A stretch of DNA of 64,000 nucleotides from Microbaculum marinisediminis (GTDB lineage Bacteria > Pseudomonadota > Alphaproteobacteria > Rhizobiales > Tepidamorphaceae), in the NCBI RefSeq assembly GCF_025397915.1, contig NZ_JALIDZ010000009.1:62001-126000 (forward strand), read 5' to 3'. Positions within the stretch are counted from its first letter, which is position 1. Each line of letters opens with the position of its first letter. A model generated the notes under the pieces. That model was not told the origin of the DNA. It did not search any database and saw nothing but the letters and a program-made list of their open reading frames with translations. Made by a program: the position numbers and the translations under genes. Positions 52,053 through 61,412 of the stretch are shown here, in pieces.

Positions 52053-53309
52053 TCACGGGGTTGATTTCATTTCCTCGTGAGCTGCAGCGGCTTTTGCGAA
52101 GCAATCGATCGGGGGCCGCAGGATGCCCGCACCGATCTGTCCCCCATCCTTTCCGGCGAGTCCGCCGTCGATCGCCGGTGTGATCCCGGTATCGAGAACC
52201 TTGAAAATGTCGATCCCTGTTGGCGCGCCGCGGAAACCGAAGGGCGGCAGCAAGAACTGATCGTTTTCACGCACGCAAATCCGATACATCTCGTCATTGG
52301 TGCGCTGCATCGTCGCGTAGTTCCCACCCTGGTAGGCCTGCAGCGTCGGCGCGCAGACCTGGGCAAATCCTCCAAGGCCCACGACTTCGGTTACGCAGCT
52401 CTCGCCGCCTATCCACTCCGTGTCTTCATCGGTGAAACCATCGAAGAACCGGCCTTCGAGGGTCGGATGCGGGCCACGAAACCATGTGTCGCCGAGGCCG
52501 CTCACTCGGATCGCAAAGTCCTGGCAGCTGATCGCCATTGCGGTGACCAGGCTGCTTCCGTCGACGCCGTGGGCTGCGTCGGCCATAACTTTGGCAGCCG
52601 CCATTCCGAGCCGAAGGAACGAGTATTCGTTCTCGTAGAGAAAATCGAAGGCGGCGAGCACCTCCGTCTGTCGACCGCCCGCATACAATTCGAGAAGCGA
52701 CTTATTGATCTCTCGAGCAAACAGAATCGTCGCGGCGGTGTTCCGGCTATGTAGTTCATCGCCCATTCGCAGCCCCCGGGCCATCAGCGGCTTCAGGGGA
52801 ATGGGCCCGCTGATTTCGATGGCAGCGGATAGAAGCGGCGCCAACGAGTCCCGGAGCCAATTCAAGGCATCGCGGACATTGTCGTCGTACGCTCCATAAT
52901 TCAGCTTCAGCCGGCTCGGCCCCTCGTAGAGGCTGCAGAACGCCTTATGCCCATGAGCCGTATCCTCCACGATCACCACGGGCATCGAAGCGGAAAAAAT
53001 CCCGGCTACGGAGCCGATACAGCTATGGTCCTGGGTGGATCGGACGTGGATTTTTCCATCCCGGATCAGACGGTCGGCTTCGTCGATGTCGCGCGCCAGT
53101 CCCTCGTACACCGCGCCGAAGAGAACGGCGCGGCGCTGCCCACCGGTATAGGCCGACCACTCGAGCGGCGCGCCCGACGTAAGGATCGTCTGCGGCGTCA
53201 TGCCGGGCACGACATCTACGGCCGGCTCTATCCCGACTAGCTGGGGCTCGCTCGCGAGCATCCTGCCAACCGCGATGTCGTTGGCGGCGGCGCGCGCGGG
53301 ATCGTTCAT
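52053..53309 (-). CDS. DUF1116 protein (AllG/YlbE-like)
   Basis: 418 residues matching the DUF1116 family over its whole length: EPAVDVVPGMTPQTILTSGAP, GDELHSRNTAATILFARE, AAHGVDGSSLVTAMA, FRGAPTGIDIFKVLDTGI and GQIGAGILRPPIDCFAKA are all family blocks (cited in part). In E. coli the relative YlbE works with FdrA and YlbF in oxamate carbamoyltransferase. Neither partner is present here; instead the gene lies 25 bases after a ligase and 23 bases before a permease. No signal peptide; cytoplasmic. Function in this setting unknown. Confidence 0.8.
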   Translation of the reverse strand: MNDPARAAANDIAVGRMLASEPQLVGIEPAVDVVPGMTPQTILTSGAPLEWSAYTGGQRRAVLFGAVYEGLARDIDEADRLIRDGKIHVRSTQDHSCIGSVAGIFSASMPVVIVEDTAHGHKAFCSLYEGPSRLKLNYGAYDDNVRDALNWLRDSLAPLLSAAIEISGPIPLKPLMARGLRMGDELHSRNTAATILFAREINKSLLELYAGGRQTEVLAAFDFLYENEYSFLRLGMAAAKVMADAAHGVDGSSLVTAMAISCQDFAIRVSGLGDTWFRGPHPTLEGRFFDGFTDEDTEWIGGESCVTEVVGLGGFAQVCAPTLQAYQGGNYATMQRTNDEMYRICVRENDQFLLPPFGFRGAPTGIDIFKVLDTGITPAIDGGLAGKDGGQIGAGILRPPIDCFAKAAAAHEEMKSTP

Positions 53310-53334
53310 GTGCCTTCCTCCCGGGATATGAAGC

Positions 53335-54672
53335 TCAAATTCTCTGGAGATACTTTTGAATCTCCCACTCCGTCACAACGGTGCGGAATTCGTGACTCTC
53401 GTGTCTTTTGTGCTTGAGAAACGTGGCGTGGAATTCTTCGCCGAACACTTCCCTGGCGAAGCCACTTTCTTCGAACGCATCCAAGGCTTCATCCAGCGTC
53501 CGCGGGAGGGGGACGCAGCCGCGGTCGACGAGATCGGCCGGTGCCAGCTTGTAGGTATCGACATTCACGGGCTCGGGAGCCGTCAGCTTCCGCTTGATCC
53601 CGTCAAGGCCGGCCGCGAGTACCATCGCGATACCAAGGTAGTAGTTCACCGCACTGTCGGCGGTCCGCACTTCCAGGCAGTGCCGGTTTACCGGCATGCG
53701 GCACATCAGCGTGCGATTGTTTTCGCCCCACGCCTGGAAGATCGGAGCCCAGGAAATCTCGTCCATGAACCCCTTGCTCGTGAAGCGCTTGTAGGAGTTC
53801 ACGGTCGGACAAACCACGGCGCTGATTGCTCGGGCGTGTTCAAGGACACCGGCGACGAAATGCATCGCCAGTTCGCTGTAGGCACCCCCGGACGCGAACA
53901 GGTTTTCTCCGTCTTTTGCCGACGCGATGCTGATATTGATGTGCGATGCCGACCCAAAATCATCCTGAAAGGGCTTCGGCATGAAGGTCGCGATGCAGCC
54001 ATTCTGTCGCGCGACGTGCTTGGCCATCAGCCTGAAGATGGTCATCCTGTCGGCCATCGTCAGCGCATCGGCATAGCGGAAATTGAACTCGTACTGGCCG
54101 TCACCGCCTTCGTGGTCGAATGAGTAGACGCCCCAACCGAGCTCGTTCATGTACTTGACCATCGGCCCGAGGAATGGTTCGGCCAGCATGGTCGCTTCGA
54201 TGTCGTAGCCACAGGTCGGGGGGTTGATCCTGTCCGAAGCGACGAGCGGCTCCCATCCGCCTTCGGTATCTCGAACGACGTAAAACTCGGGCTCGATTCC
54301 GACATTCGCGACGAAGCCAAGCTCCGCCGCTTCTTCGGTGACATTGAGCAGTAGATTCCGTGAGTCCTGATTGTACCGCGTTCCGTCCAGGCGGAGGCTG
54401 GAGGGAATAAGCGCAAAGCGCCTGTCCCACGGCAGGACGATCATACGATCGAGGTCCGGATACCCCGCGCACTCGTCCTCGTGGGGACCAAGTTCGCCCA
54501 TCCCCTCGAGAGCACCGACTGTATAGAGCTCGGATCCGCCCAACATCGATGCCAGGCTCTCTATCGGGACGCACTTGCTCTTCGGCGCGCCGTTGATGTC
54601 GACATAAAAGCCGAAAACATACTCGACGCCCTGCTCTTTCAGAGACCGAATTTTCGAATTTAGATTGTCCAT
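53335..54672 (-). CDS. Glutamine synthetase-family ligase (type III/GMAS-like)
   Basis: 445 residues. Visible blocks: GFYVDINGAPKSKCVP near the N-terminus, GIEPEFYVV with an active-site glutamate, EFNFRYADALTMADR, NSYKRF and RTADSAVNYYLGIAMVLAAGLDGI. The usual GxxHxH metal/ammonium block reads FGSASHINIS, so the second His is Asn. Length and sequence fit the group containing gamma-glutamylmethylamide synthetase and GlnT, which join glutamate to ammonia or an amine. ATG 54672 has a run of five Gs five bases upstream; an ATG four codons earlier has no such site. First gene of the four-gene operon. Confidence 0.83.
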   Translation of the reverse strand: MDNLNSKIRSLKEQGVEYVFGFYVDINGAPKSKCVPIESLASMLGGSELYTVGALEGMGELGPHEDECAGYPDLDRMIVLPWDRRFALIPSSLRLDGTRYNQDSRNLLLNVTEEAAELGFVANVGIEPEFYVVRDTEGGWEPLVASDRINPPTCGYDIEATMLAEPFLGPMVKYMNELGWGVYSFDHEGGDGQYEFNFRYADALTMADRMTIFRLMAKHVARQNGCIATFMPKPFQDDFGSASHINISIASAKDGENLFASGGAYSELAMHFVAGVLEHARAISAVVCPTVNSYKRFTSKGFMDEISWAPIFQAWGENNRTLMCRMPVNRHCLEVRTADSAVNYYLGIAMVLAAGLDGIKRKLTAPEPVNVDTYKLAPADLVDRGCVPLPRTLDEALDAFEESGFAREVFGEEFHATFLKHKRHESHEFRTVVTEWEIQKYLQRI

Positions 54673-54715
54673 ATACGCCCCCATTATCTATATCGAATTT
54701 TTTGAGCCATATAAG

Positions 54716-54752
54716 TTCGAATGTCAATGCTTCTTTCGCATTGAAGTTCGAA
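54716..54752. promoter_or_regulatory. Large inverted repeat upstream of ligase operon
   Basis: Two 15-base arms (54716-54730 and 54738-54752) match at 13 of 15 positions around a seven-base spacer. Each arm ends in TTCGAA, which also occurs at 54653-54658, giving copies 31 and 63 bases apart, close to whole numbers of helical turns. This spacing suits an Lrp/AsnC-type oligomer wrapping DNA; the Lrp gene is in this operon. Confidence 0.55.
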
Positions 54753-55157
54753 TATCGATCCTAATCACTTCATGACCAGTCGAAAGACAGCAGCAAGATG
54801 GCCATGCGCCGCGACAAACCAGACATTGTGGAGACTGCGTCAACGACGACGGTCAGAAGCTGAGTTCTGGCACTGACCATCGATCACGGCGAATGCTTCG
54901 CGAGTGCTGTCAGGACATTTCAGATTGATTGCGGCGGGGTGGACACAGTTTTTCGGAGCCAGGGCACCGAACCCGACCACTGCAATTAGCCGGATTGAAC
55001 GGATTGGCCGGAACGGTCGTCTTCCAGAGACAACAAGACCCTTTGCGGGGGCAGCCTGCACGGTCGCATTCAGACGAGCCCGCCGGTCGTCCGGTCCCTG
55101 GCGACCCACCCCATCTTCAGGTCACCTGCCGGCGACAAAACCGGGTCCCGTCGGCGC
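54753..55157. other. Intergenic region without recognisable gene
   Basis: About 400 bases between the ligase operon and the exporter permease. Several open frames occur on both strands, but none has a ribosome site or a sequence I recognise. It may contain the ligase operon's distal promoter or a degraded mobile fragment; I see no inverted repeats or target duplication that would prove it. Confidence 0.4.
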
Positions 55158-56279
55158 CTATGAGCTGGCTTCGATTGTCTTCCGAAAGCGGGACAGCGCG
55201 ATACCGAACAAGACGGCGCCGATCACGGCCAGCCACAGGAACTGCGGCCAGACGACGTCGAAACCGGCGCCGCGGTAGAGAATCGACTGCGCCAGCATGA
55301 CGAAGTGCGTCGTGGGGGCGGCCAGCATGACCGTCTGAACAAGTTCGGGCATGCTTTCGCGCGGCGTCATGCCGCCCGACAGCATCTGCAGCGGCAACAT
55401 CACGAGGATCAGAAGCAGGCCGAACTGCGGCATGGAGCGCGCCAGCGTCGCCAGGAAGATGCCAAGCGCGGTCGTGGCAAACAGGTGCATGGCCGCGCCG
55501 GCGAGGAACAACGGAACGGACCCTTCGATCGGGACGGCTAGCATGCCCTCGACGACGAACCACAACGAAAAGGCGCAGGCCAGGAGAACGACGAGCCCCA
55601 TCGACCAGACCTTCGCGGTCATGATTTCGAACGGGGTTACCGGCATGACCAGCAGGTGCTCCACCGTTCCGTACTCTCGTTCGCGGATCAGGGCGGCTCC
55701 GGTCAAAACGATCGTCAGGATCGTCACGTTGTTTATGATTTCCATAATCGCGCCGAACCAGGACTGGTTAAGTTCCGGGTTGAACCTGGCGCGCACCACG
55801 ATCTCGACGGGCAGTTCGGAGGCATCGCGGCGCCGTTCCAGGAAAGCCTGCACTTCCTCGAGAATAATGGTGTGGATGTAGCCTGATCCGGTGAACGCCT
55901 GCGACACGCGGGTCGCATCGACATTGAGCTGGACCTCGGGGCGGCGACCGGCCAGAAGATCGCGCTGGAAATCGGGGGGGATGTTGATGGCAAACGTGTC
56001 GATGCCTGAATCCATCCGCTCGTCCATCTCGAACTGCGAAATCAGTTCCGGCTCGCTGAAGTACGGCGGATAAAACGCGCTGACGATACGCGTCGACACG
56101 GTCGAGCGATCCTCGTCGACAATGGCGATCGTAGCCCTGTTGAGCGTCTCCGGCATCGCGGTCGCCGCCGTGTAGATGGCGACGCTGAACGCGTAGACGA
56201 TCAGGAGCACCATCATCGGGTCGCGGCGCAGGCTGCGAAGCTCCTTTACCCCGAGATCGAAAATGTTGGCCAGACGCAT
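55158..56279 (-). CDS. ABC exporter permease (YhhJ-like)
   Basis: 373 residues of the ABC-2 family: one N-terminal helix (about 22-42), a large periplasmic domain (about 50-175), then five helices (from NNVTILTIVLTGAALIRE on). REREYGTVEHLLVMPVTPFE is the conserved loop of this group. Size matches E. coli YhhJ (about 374). It follows the ATPase/permease fusion after three bases and forms the exporter with it and the HlyD-like protein. Confidence 0.88.
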   Translation of the reverse strand: MRLANIFDLGVKELRSLRRDPMMVLLIVYAFSVAIYTAATAMPETLNRATIAIVDEDRSTVSTRIVSAFYPPYFSEPELISQFEMDERMDSGIDTFAINIPPDFQRDLLAGRRPEVQLNVDATRVSQAFTGSGYIHTIILEEVQAFLERRRDASELPVEIVVRARFNPELNQSWFGAIMEIINNVTILTIVLTGAALIREREYGTVEHLLVMPVTPFEIMTAKVWSMGLVVLLACAFSLWFVVEGMLAVPIEGSVPLFLAGAAMHLFATTALGIFLATLARSMPQFGLLLILVMLPLQMLSGGMTPRESMPELVQTVMLAAPTTHFVMLAQSILYRGAGFDVVWPQFLWLAVIGAVLFGIALSRFRKTIEASS

Positions 56280-56282
56280 CGC

Positions 56283-59078
56283 TCAGGCCCCCTGTTTCCG
56301 CAGGAAAACGCCCGCCAGACCGACAACCACCGGCACGGACAGCAGCAACGGCACGAAGGCCATCTGAAGATCGGCAAAATCCAGCGCCTTGGAAAAGGTG
56401 CCGCGTGCGATGATCAGGAAATACGTCGTCGGATAGATCTCCCCGACAAGACGACCGAAGCCTTCGAGCGAGGAAACGGGATCGAGCAGCCCGGAGAACT
56501 GCACCGCCGGCAGGATCGTCAGGATGGCGGTGCCGAAGATCGCCGCGATCTGGCTGCGCATGAAGGTCGAGATCAGCAGGCCCAACCCCGTCGCGGCGGC
56601 AACGTAGAGCACCGCGGCGGCGGCCAGCGTCGGAAAGCTCCCCGTCAGCGGCACGCGGAATATCGCCACGGCCTGCACTGTCAACAAGAGGAAGCTGAGG
56701 ATCGAAAGCCCGATATAGGGAAGCTGTTTTCCCAGCAGGAATTCCAGGCGCGTCGTCGGCGTCACATAGAAATTGACGATGGACCCCAACTCCTTCTCGC
56801 GCACCACGCTGAGCGCCGCCAGCATCGCCGGCAGCACCATGAGAAGGATCGGAATGACGGCAGGCACCATCGCAACGAGGCTCCTGACGTCGGGGTTGTA
56901 GCGATAGCGGATGGCGATATCGACCGGGGCCGCCAGCAGTGCGCCCTGGCCGCGCGCGCGCGCCTTCGCGGCGAGCCAGTTCGCGTGGACTCCTTCGACA
57001 TAGCCGCGAACGGTCTCGGCGCGCTGGGGCATCGCCCCGTCGATCCACGCCCCGATGCGCGCCACGCCCCCCTTCTCGATATCGCGGGCAAACCCGGGCG
57101 GGATCTCGATCGCCAGGCTCAACTCGCCCGAGCGCATGCGCCGGTCAAGCTCCTGATAGTCGGTGATCGGCTCGCGCTCGATGAAGTAGCGGGAGCCCGA
57201 AAGATCGAAGGCATAGTCCCGGCTGGCCGCCGTCTGATCGCGATCAAGGACCGCGAAGGTCAGGTCCTCTACGTCCATGCTGATGCCATAGCCCATGACG
57301 AACATCAGGATGACGCTGCCGATAAGGGCGAGGGTGAGACGGATCGGATCGCGACGCAGTTCCAGCGACTCGATCCGGGCATAGCTCAGCATTCGTCGCG
57401 GATCGAAATGGCGGCTCCACCACGATTCCGACACCTTGCCATCGTCGTGGTCGGTTTCGTCGTCGGCCACCTGTGCGGTGCCGGGCGACCCGGCCGGCTG
57501 GGTGGCGCCGGCGCCCGCCGCTGCCTCCAGATATTCGATGAACACCTCTTCGAGCGTGTCCGCGCCGTGTTTCGTCACGAGACTGCCGGGCGCATCGGTG
57601 ACGAGCACCTTGCCGGCGTGCATCAGCGAGACGCGGTCGCACCGCTCGGCCTCGTTCATGAAATGGGTGGAGATGAAGATCGTCACCTGGTCCCCGCGCG
57701 ACAGCTCGATCAGCATTCTCCAGAAATCGTCCCGGGCGACCGGATCGACGCCCGATGTGGGCTCGTCGAGGATCAGCATGTCGGGCTTGTGGATCATGGC
57801 CACCGCTAGGGACAGGCGCTGGCGATGGCCGAGCGGCAAGGCGTCCGGCAGGACGTCCACCACGTCCTCAAGATCGAACCGCGTCACCATCTCGGCGACG
57901 CGCCCGGCCAGCTCGGCGGCGGGAACCTTGAACAACTTGGCGTGAAGCTCGAGGTTCTGGCGAACGGTCAGCTCGGTGTAGAGCGAGAACGCCTGCGACA
58001 TGTAGCCGACGCGCCGGCGCGTCTCGATGTCGTTGGAATCCACCTCGTGACCGAACAACCAGGCCTGCCCCTCGGTCGGCGGCAGCAAACCGGTGAGCAT
58101 CTTCATCGTGGTAGTCTTGCCGCAGCCGTTCGAGCCGAGGAAGCCGAAGATCTCACCCTTGCCGACGCGCAGGCTGACCTTGTCCACCGCGGTGAAGTCA
58201 CCGAACCGGCGGGTCAGGTCATGCGCCTCGATCGCGATCTCTCCCTCACTGTCGGCATCGCGCGGCACGATCTCGACGGGGCGATAGGCGCGGCGCTGGT
58301 CCTCCGGCAACAGGGCGATGAACGCCCGATCCAGGGTCTCCGCGCCGGTCCGGGCAAGCAACTCGGCCGGAGAGCCGGTTTCCAGGATCCGCCCCGCGTT
58401 CATCGCGACCAACCAGTCGAAGCGGGCGGCTTCCTCCATGTAAGCGGTCGCCACGACCACGCTCATGCCGGGGCGCTCGGCGCGGATGTCGTCGATCAAT
58501 TCCCAGAACTGCCGGCGCGACAGCGGATCGACGCCCGTCGTCGGCTCGTCGAGGATGAGGAGATCGGGATCATGGATGAGCGCACAGCACAGGCCGAGCT
58601 TCTGCTTCATGCCGCCCGAAAGCTTGGCCGCGGGGCGATCGATGAAGGGCGCCAGCCCGGTCTTCTCGGTCAACGCGGCGATACGCCGGATGCGCTCGGC
58701 GCGGTCATGACCGAACAGCCGACCGAAGAACTCTATGTTCTCGAACACCGACAGGGTCGGATAGAGGTTCTTGCCCAGCCCCTGCGGCATGTAGGCGATC
58801 CGCGGGCAGGCATCGCGGCGGTGACGCGCGCTCGCCATGTCGCCCCCCAGCACCGAGACGCTGCCGGACTGGATCTCGCGGGCGCCCGAGACAAGCGCCA
58901 GCAGGCTCGACTTGCCGACCCCGTCCGGGCCGACCAGTCCGACCATGCAGCCAGAGGGCAGCGCGAGGTCCAGCCCGTCCAGGGCGACGGTCTTGCCGTA
59001 CCGCAGGCTGACGCCGGACAGCCGCGCGACAGGGGACGCGTCGCCCAGCTCGGCGCGGTCTATGGCCGGGCCGGTCAT
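56283..59078 (-). CDS. ABC exporter, double ATPase fused to permease (RbbA-like)
   Basis: 931 residues. NBD1 (about 20-250) has Walker [10 protein letters not shown] and signature [12 protein letters not shown]2 (about 285-520) has [10 protein letters not shown] and a signature changed to LPLGHRQR. An ABC-2 permease with six helices fills about 570-930. This order matches RbbA/YhiH. The ATG at 59078 overlaps the HlyD-like stop (ATGA). It sits in the inner membrane and would power export, probably of a toxic or hydrophobic compound (inference). Confidence 0.9.
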   Translation of the reverse strand: MTGPAIDRAELGDASPVARLSGVSLRYGKTVALDGLDLALPSGCMVGLVGPDGVGKSSLLALVSGAREIQSGSVSVLGGDMASARHRRDACPRIAYMPQGLGKNLYPTLSVFENIEFFGRLFGHDRAERIRRIAALTEKTGLAPFIDRPAAKLSGGMKQKLGLCCALIHDPDLLILDEPTTGVDPLSRRQFWELIDDIRAERPGMSVVVATAYMEEAARFDWLVAMNAGRILETGSPAELLARTGAETLDRAFIALLPEDQRRAYRPVEIVPRDADSEGEIAIEAHDLTRRFGDFTAVDKVSLRVGKGEIFGFLGSNGCGKTTTMKMLTGLLPPTEGQAWLFGHEVDSNDIETRRRVGYMSQAFSLYTELTVRQNLELHAKLFKVPAAELAGRVAEMVTRFDLEDVVDVLPDALPLGHRQRLSLAVAMIHKPDMLILDEPTSGVDPVARDDFWRMLIELSRGDQVTIFISTHFMNEAERCDRVSLMHAGKVLVTDAPGSLVTKHGADTLEEVFIEYLEAAAGAGATQPAGSPGTAQVADDETDHDDGKVSESWWSRHFDPRRMLSYARIESLELRRDPIRLTLALIGSVILMFVMGYGISMDVEDLTFAVLDRDQTAASRDYAFDLSGSRYFIEREPITDYQELDRRMRSGELSLAIEIPPGFARDIEKGGVARIGAWIDGAMPQRAETVRGYVEGVHANWLAAKARARGQGALLAAPVDIAIRYRYNPDVRSLVAMVPAVIPILLMVLPAMLAALSVVREKELGSIVNFYVTPTTRLEFLLGKQLPYIGLSILSFLLLTVQAVAIFRVPLTGSFPTLAAAAVLYVAAATGLGLLISTFMRSQIAAIFGTAILTILPAVQFSGLLDPVSSLEGFGRLVGEIYPTTYFLIIARGTFSKALDFADLQMAFVPLLLSVPVVVGLAGVFLRKQGA

Positions 59079-60160
59079 CCGGCAGCCGTGTCCTCGGGCA
59101 GACGGACCTTCAGGTCTTCGGGCCAATCCGCCGTCGGGTCGAGGCGCACATAGGCTATGCCGGGAAGGCCGGTTTTCACGTTGCGGACGTACTCGCGCAG
59201 CAACTCGGAGGGGATGCGCGCCTTGACGCGAAACATCAGCTTCTGACGCTCATCCGTCGTCTCGACCGTCTTCGGTGTGAATTGCGCCACATCGGCGACG
59301 AAGAAGACTTTGGCGGGAATGACATATTGGGAGGCGGCATCGAGGATCAGACGCGCCTCCGCGTCCACGGCCAACACCCCGGCCTCCGCGGTCGGCAGGA
59401 AGAAGGTCATGTAGACCTCGTCCAGGTCCACCATGTTGAGGACGGTGTTACCCGGGCCGACGACTTCGCCGGGGCGGGCGACGATGTACTGCACGCGCCC
59501 GTCGCGGGGCGCGGCCAGCAGGCTATCGTCGATCTCGACCTGGATGCGGTCGATCGTCGCCCGCACCGCTTCGATATCGGATTTCGCGGCGATCACCTGC
59601 GAGCGGGCGAAGCCGAGCGCGGCATCCGACGCGGCGAGGTTGGCAACGGCGGCGCTGACGGCCGCCTTCGCGCCCTGCACATTGGCGCGGTCCTCGTCGA
59701 GGCGCTGCTGGGTCGCCGTCCCCGTGGTCGCCAGCTCCTCGGCGCGGGCTAGGCTTTTCTCCGCGATCGTGAGTTCGGCCTGGCGCTGCTCGATCAGCGC
59801 CTGCATGGATGCCTTCTGCGCTTCCTGCTGCCTGACCCTGGACTCGGCGATCGTCACGCCGATTTTGGCGCTCTCGAGCTGGGCCTGCGCTTCGCGGAGC
59901 TGCGCCTCCAACGCCCGGGTGTCGATCTTGGCCAGCTTGTCACCGGTTTTGACGAACTGGCCTTCGCTCACGTAGACGTCCTGCACCCGCCCCGCCGTCT
60001 TGGCGGCGATGTAGATCTCGACGGCCTCGATGCGGCCGTTGCTCTTGGCAAAGCCCTTGGGAACGCCGGGCGGCTGAGCGTAAAGCCATGCCGCGTAGAG
60101 ACCGCCGGCGGCGACGGCGATAAGGACGAGGCGAAGGATGGAGCGTGCAGCCTTGGGCAT
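59075..60160 (-). CDS. HlyD-family periplasmic adaptor (YhiI-like)
   Basis: 361 residues. One N-terminal anchor helix (about 7-28), then a biotinyl-lipoyl/barrel-sandwich part ([34 protein letters not shown]) split by an alpha-helical hairpin rich in Ala, Glu and Gln (about 70-190), and a beta-barrel domain. ATG 60160 has AACGGAA six bases upstream. It bridges the exporter to an outer-membrane channel; no TolC gene is in the window. The gene is first of the three-gene exporter operon. Confidence 0.9.
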   Translation of the reverse strand: MPKAARSILRLVLIAVAAGGLYAAWLYAQPPGVPKGFAKSNGRIEAVEIYIAAKTAGRVQDVYVSEGQFVKTGDKLAKIDTRALEAQLREAQAQLESAKIGVTIAESRVRQQEAQKASMQALIEQRQAELTIAEKSLARAEELATTGTATQQRLDEDRANVQGAKAAVSAAVANLAASDAALGFARSQVIAAKSDIEAVRATIDRIQVEIDDSLLAAPRDGRVQYIVARPGEVVGPGNTVLNMVDLDEVYMTFFLPTAEAGVLAVDAEARLILDAASQYVIPAKVFFVADVAQFTPKTVETTDERQKLMFRVKARIPSELLREYVRNVKTGLPGIAYVRLDPTADWPEDLKVRLPEDTAAG

Positions 60161-60445
60161 GGGCAGTTCCGTTGTGTTGCAGCAACGAACGCGACGAGAG
60201 ACCGCGAAGATAGTGGCTGATCTCTCGCATTGCGCCATTCGCGGCGCTTAGGTGCAATGCAATATCAGCATAGCGGAGGATGACCCGGAAGGCATTTGCA
60301 ATCTCGATCCGCCCGCAAAGCCGTGCCTGCCGCCTTGCGCGCTTCGGCGATGCGACGCGTTGGTACGCGGACAATGATGGCGAAGAGGGGCGCCACGCCG
60401 AGGAGCACGGACCGCATCGTCCCGAACGCCACCGAAACCATCGGG

Positions 60446-60464
60446 AAAAGCCCGCCGGGCCTTT
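60446..60464 (-). terminator. Intrinsic terminator after alpha/beta hydrolase
   Basis: AAAGGCCC and GGGCTTTT (read on the minus strand) pair over a three-base loop, with one G-T pair and a short T-run. It ends about 100 bases beyond the hydrolase stop. The stretch from here to 60160 (about 285 bases) should hold the exporter promoter; I identified no regulator site in it. Confidence 0.5.
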
Positions 60465-60548
60465 ACAAAATAGGCGTAAAGGCGACTGCGACGCCTTGAG
60501 CACGCAATGTCGATGTTCGGTGCCCCGTAGCGGCGGGCGCATCCGTGG

Positions 60549-61412
60549 TCAGAGCGGATCGACCGTCTTCAGGAAATCGAGTACCGCCTGCCGCGCCTGC
60601 GCCTGTTTTTCGGCATCGAACCGAAGCATCGAAAGCGGCGACCTCTCCTGCTGGTCGAAGCCGTGGTCCGCATCCGCAAGAACGACGATCTCCACCCCGG
60701 CGTTCGATTGCCGCAGCGCCTCCGCCCGGGCAACGCAATCCGGCGTGCTGACAATCGAGTCGTCCTCGGCAAGGACGAACAGCGCCGGCGGGGCGCCCGC
60801 CCAGCGGGCCGCCGTCGCGCTGTTCAGCACTCCGCAATAGGGATAGAGCAGCACCAGCGCCGAGACCGATTGCAGGAGTGCTTCGGGCGTGTCGGGCCAG
60901 TGCGCGAGTGCTGGCGGCCGTTCGTTACTGGCCGCGTGCGCCACGAACTCCATCGCGGTCCAGCCCCCATGCGAGGCGCCGAAAATGACGATGTCATCGG
61001 CGATGTCGCCCCGATCCGAAAGCCCCTTGAGCGCCACGGCCACGTCGCCGCTGCGCTCAGCGCCGGACAGGGCCTGTGCACCACAGACGAGCCGCCACGC
61101 CTCCAGCTCGACGAGGCCGCGGGGCGTGTGGCTGTCGACGATCAGCGCGGCGCGACCCGTCTCTACGAACACGCTGGCCCAATAGTCCATGTTGTCGCGC
61201 ACGCCATCGCAGCCCGACAGCAGGATCGCGGCGGGAAACGGCCCCGGCCCTTCGGGCAGGACCAGCCGCCAGTGTTCGGCCAGACGCGCAGCACGCGCAT
61301 CAGGCGGCTCGCCGAAGGGCGACCAGCGCGCGTACTGGCGGGTGGTGTTGAGTGCCAGTCCGAGGAGAATGACGCCAGCGGCTATCAGTCCCCAGCGGAT
61401 CAGTTTCGGCAT
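60549..61412 (-). CDS. Membrane-anchored alpha/beta hydrolase (dienelactone hydrolase-like)
   Basis: 287 residues. One N-terminal helix (about 4-22) anchors it. The nucleophile serine is in FGASHGGW, the acid in EDDSIV and the histidine in DADHGFD, all in the family order. ILLSGCDGVRDNMDYWAS near 62-79 places the oxyanion hole. The start at 61412 overlaps the preceding gene by 13 bases; earlier in-frame ATGs exist. It would hydrolyse an ester or lactone at the periplasmic face. Substrate unknown. Confidence 0.8.
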   Translation of the reverse strand: MPKLIRWGLIAAGVILLGLALNTTRQYARWSPFGEPPDARAARLAEHWRLVLPEGPGPFPAAILLSGCDGVRDNMDYWASVFVETGRAALIVDSHTPRGLVELEAWRLVCGAQALSGAERSGDVAVALKGLSDRGDIADDIVIFGASHGGWTAMEFVAHAASNERPPALAHWPDTPEALLQSVSALVLLYPYCGVLNSATAARWAGAPPALFVLAEDDSIVSTPDCVARAEALRQSNAGVEIVVLADADHGFDQQERSPLSMLRFDAEKQAQARQAVLDFLKTVDPL

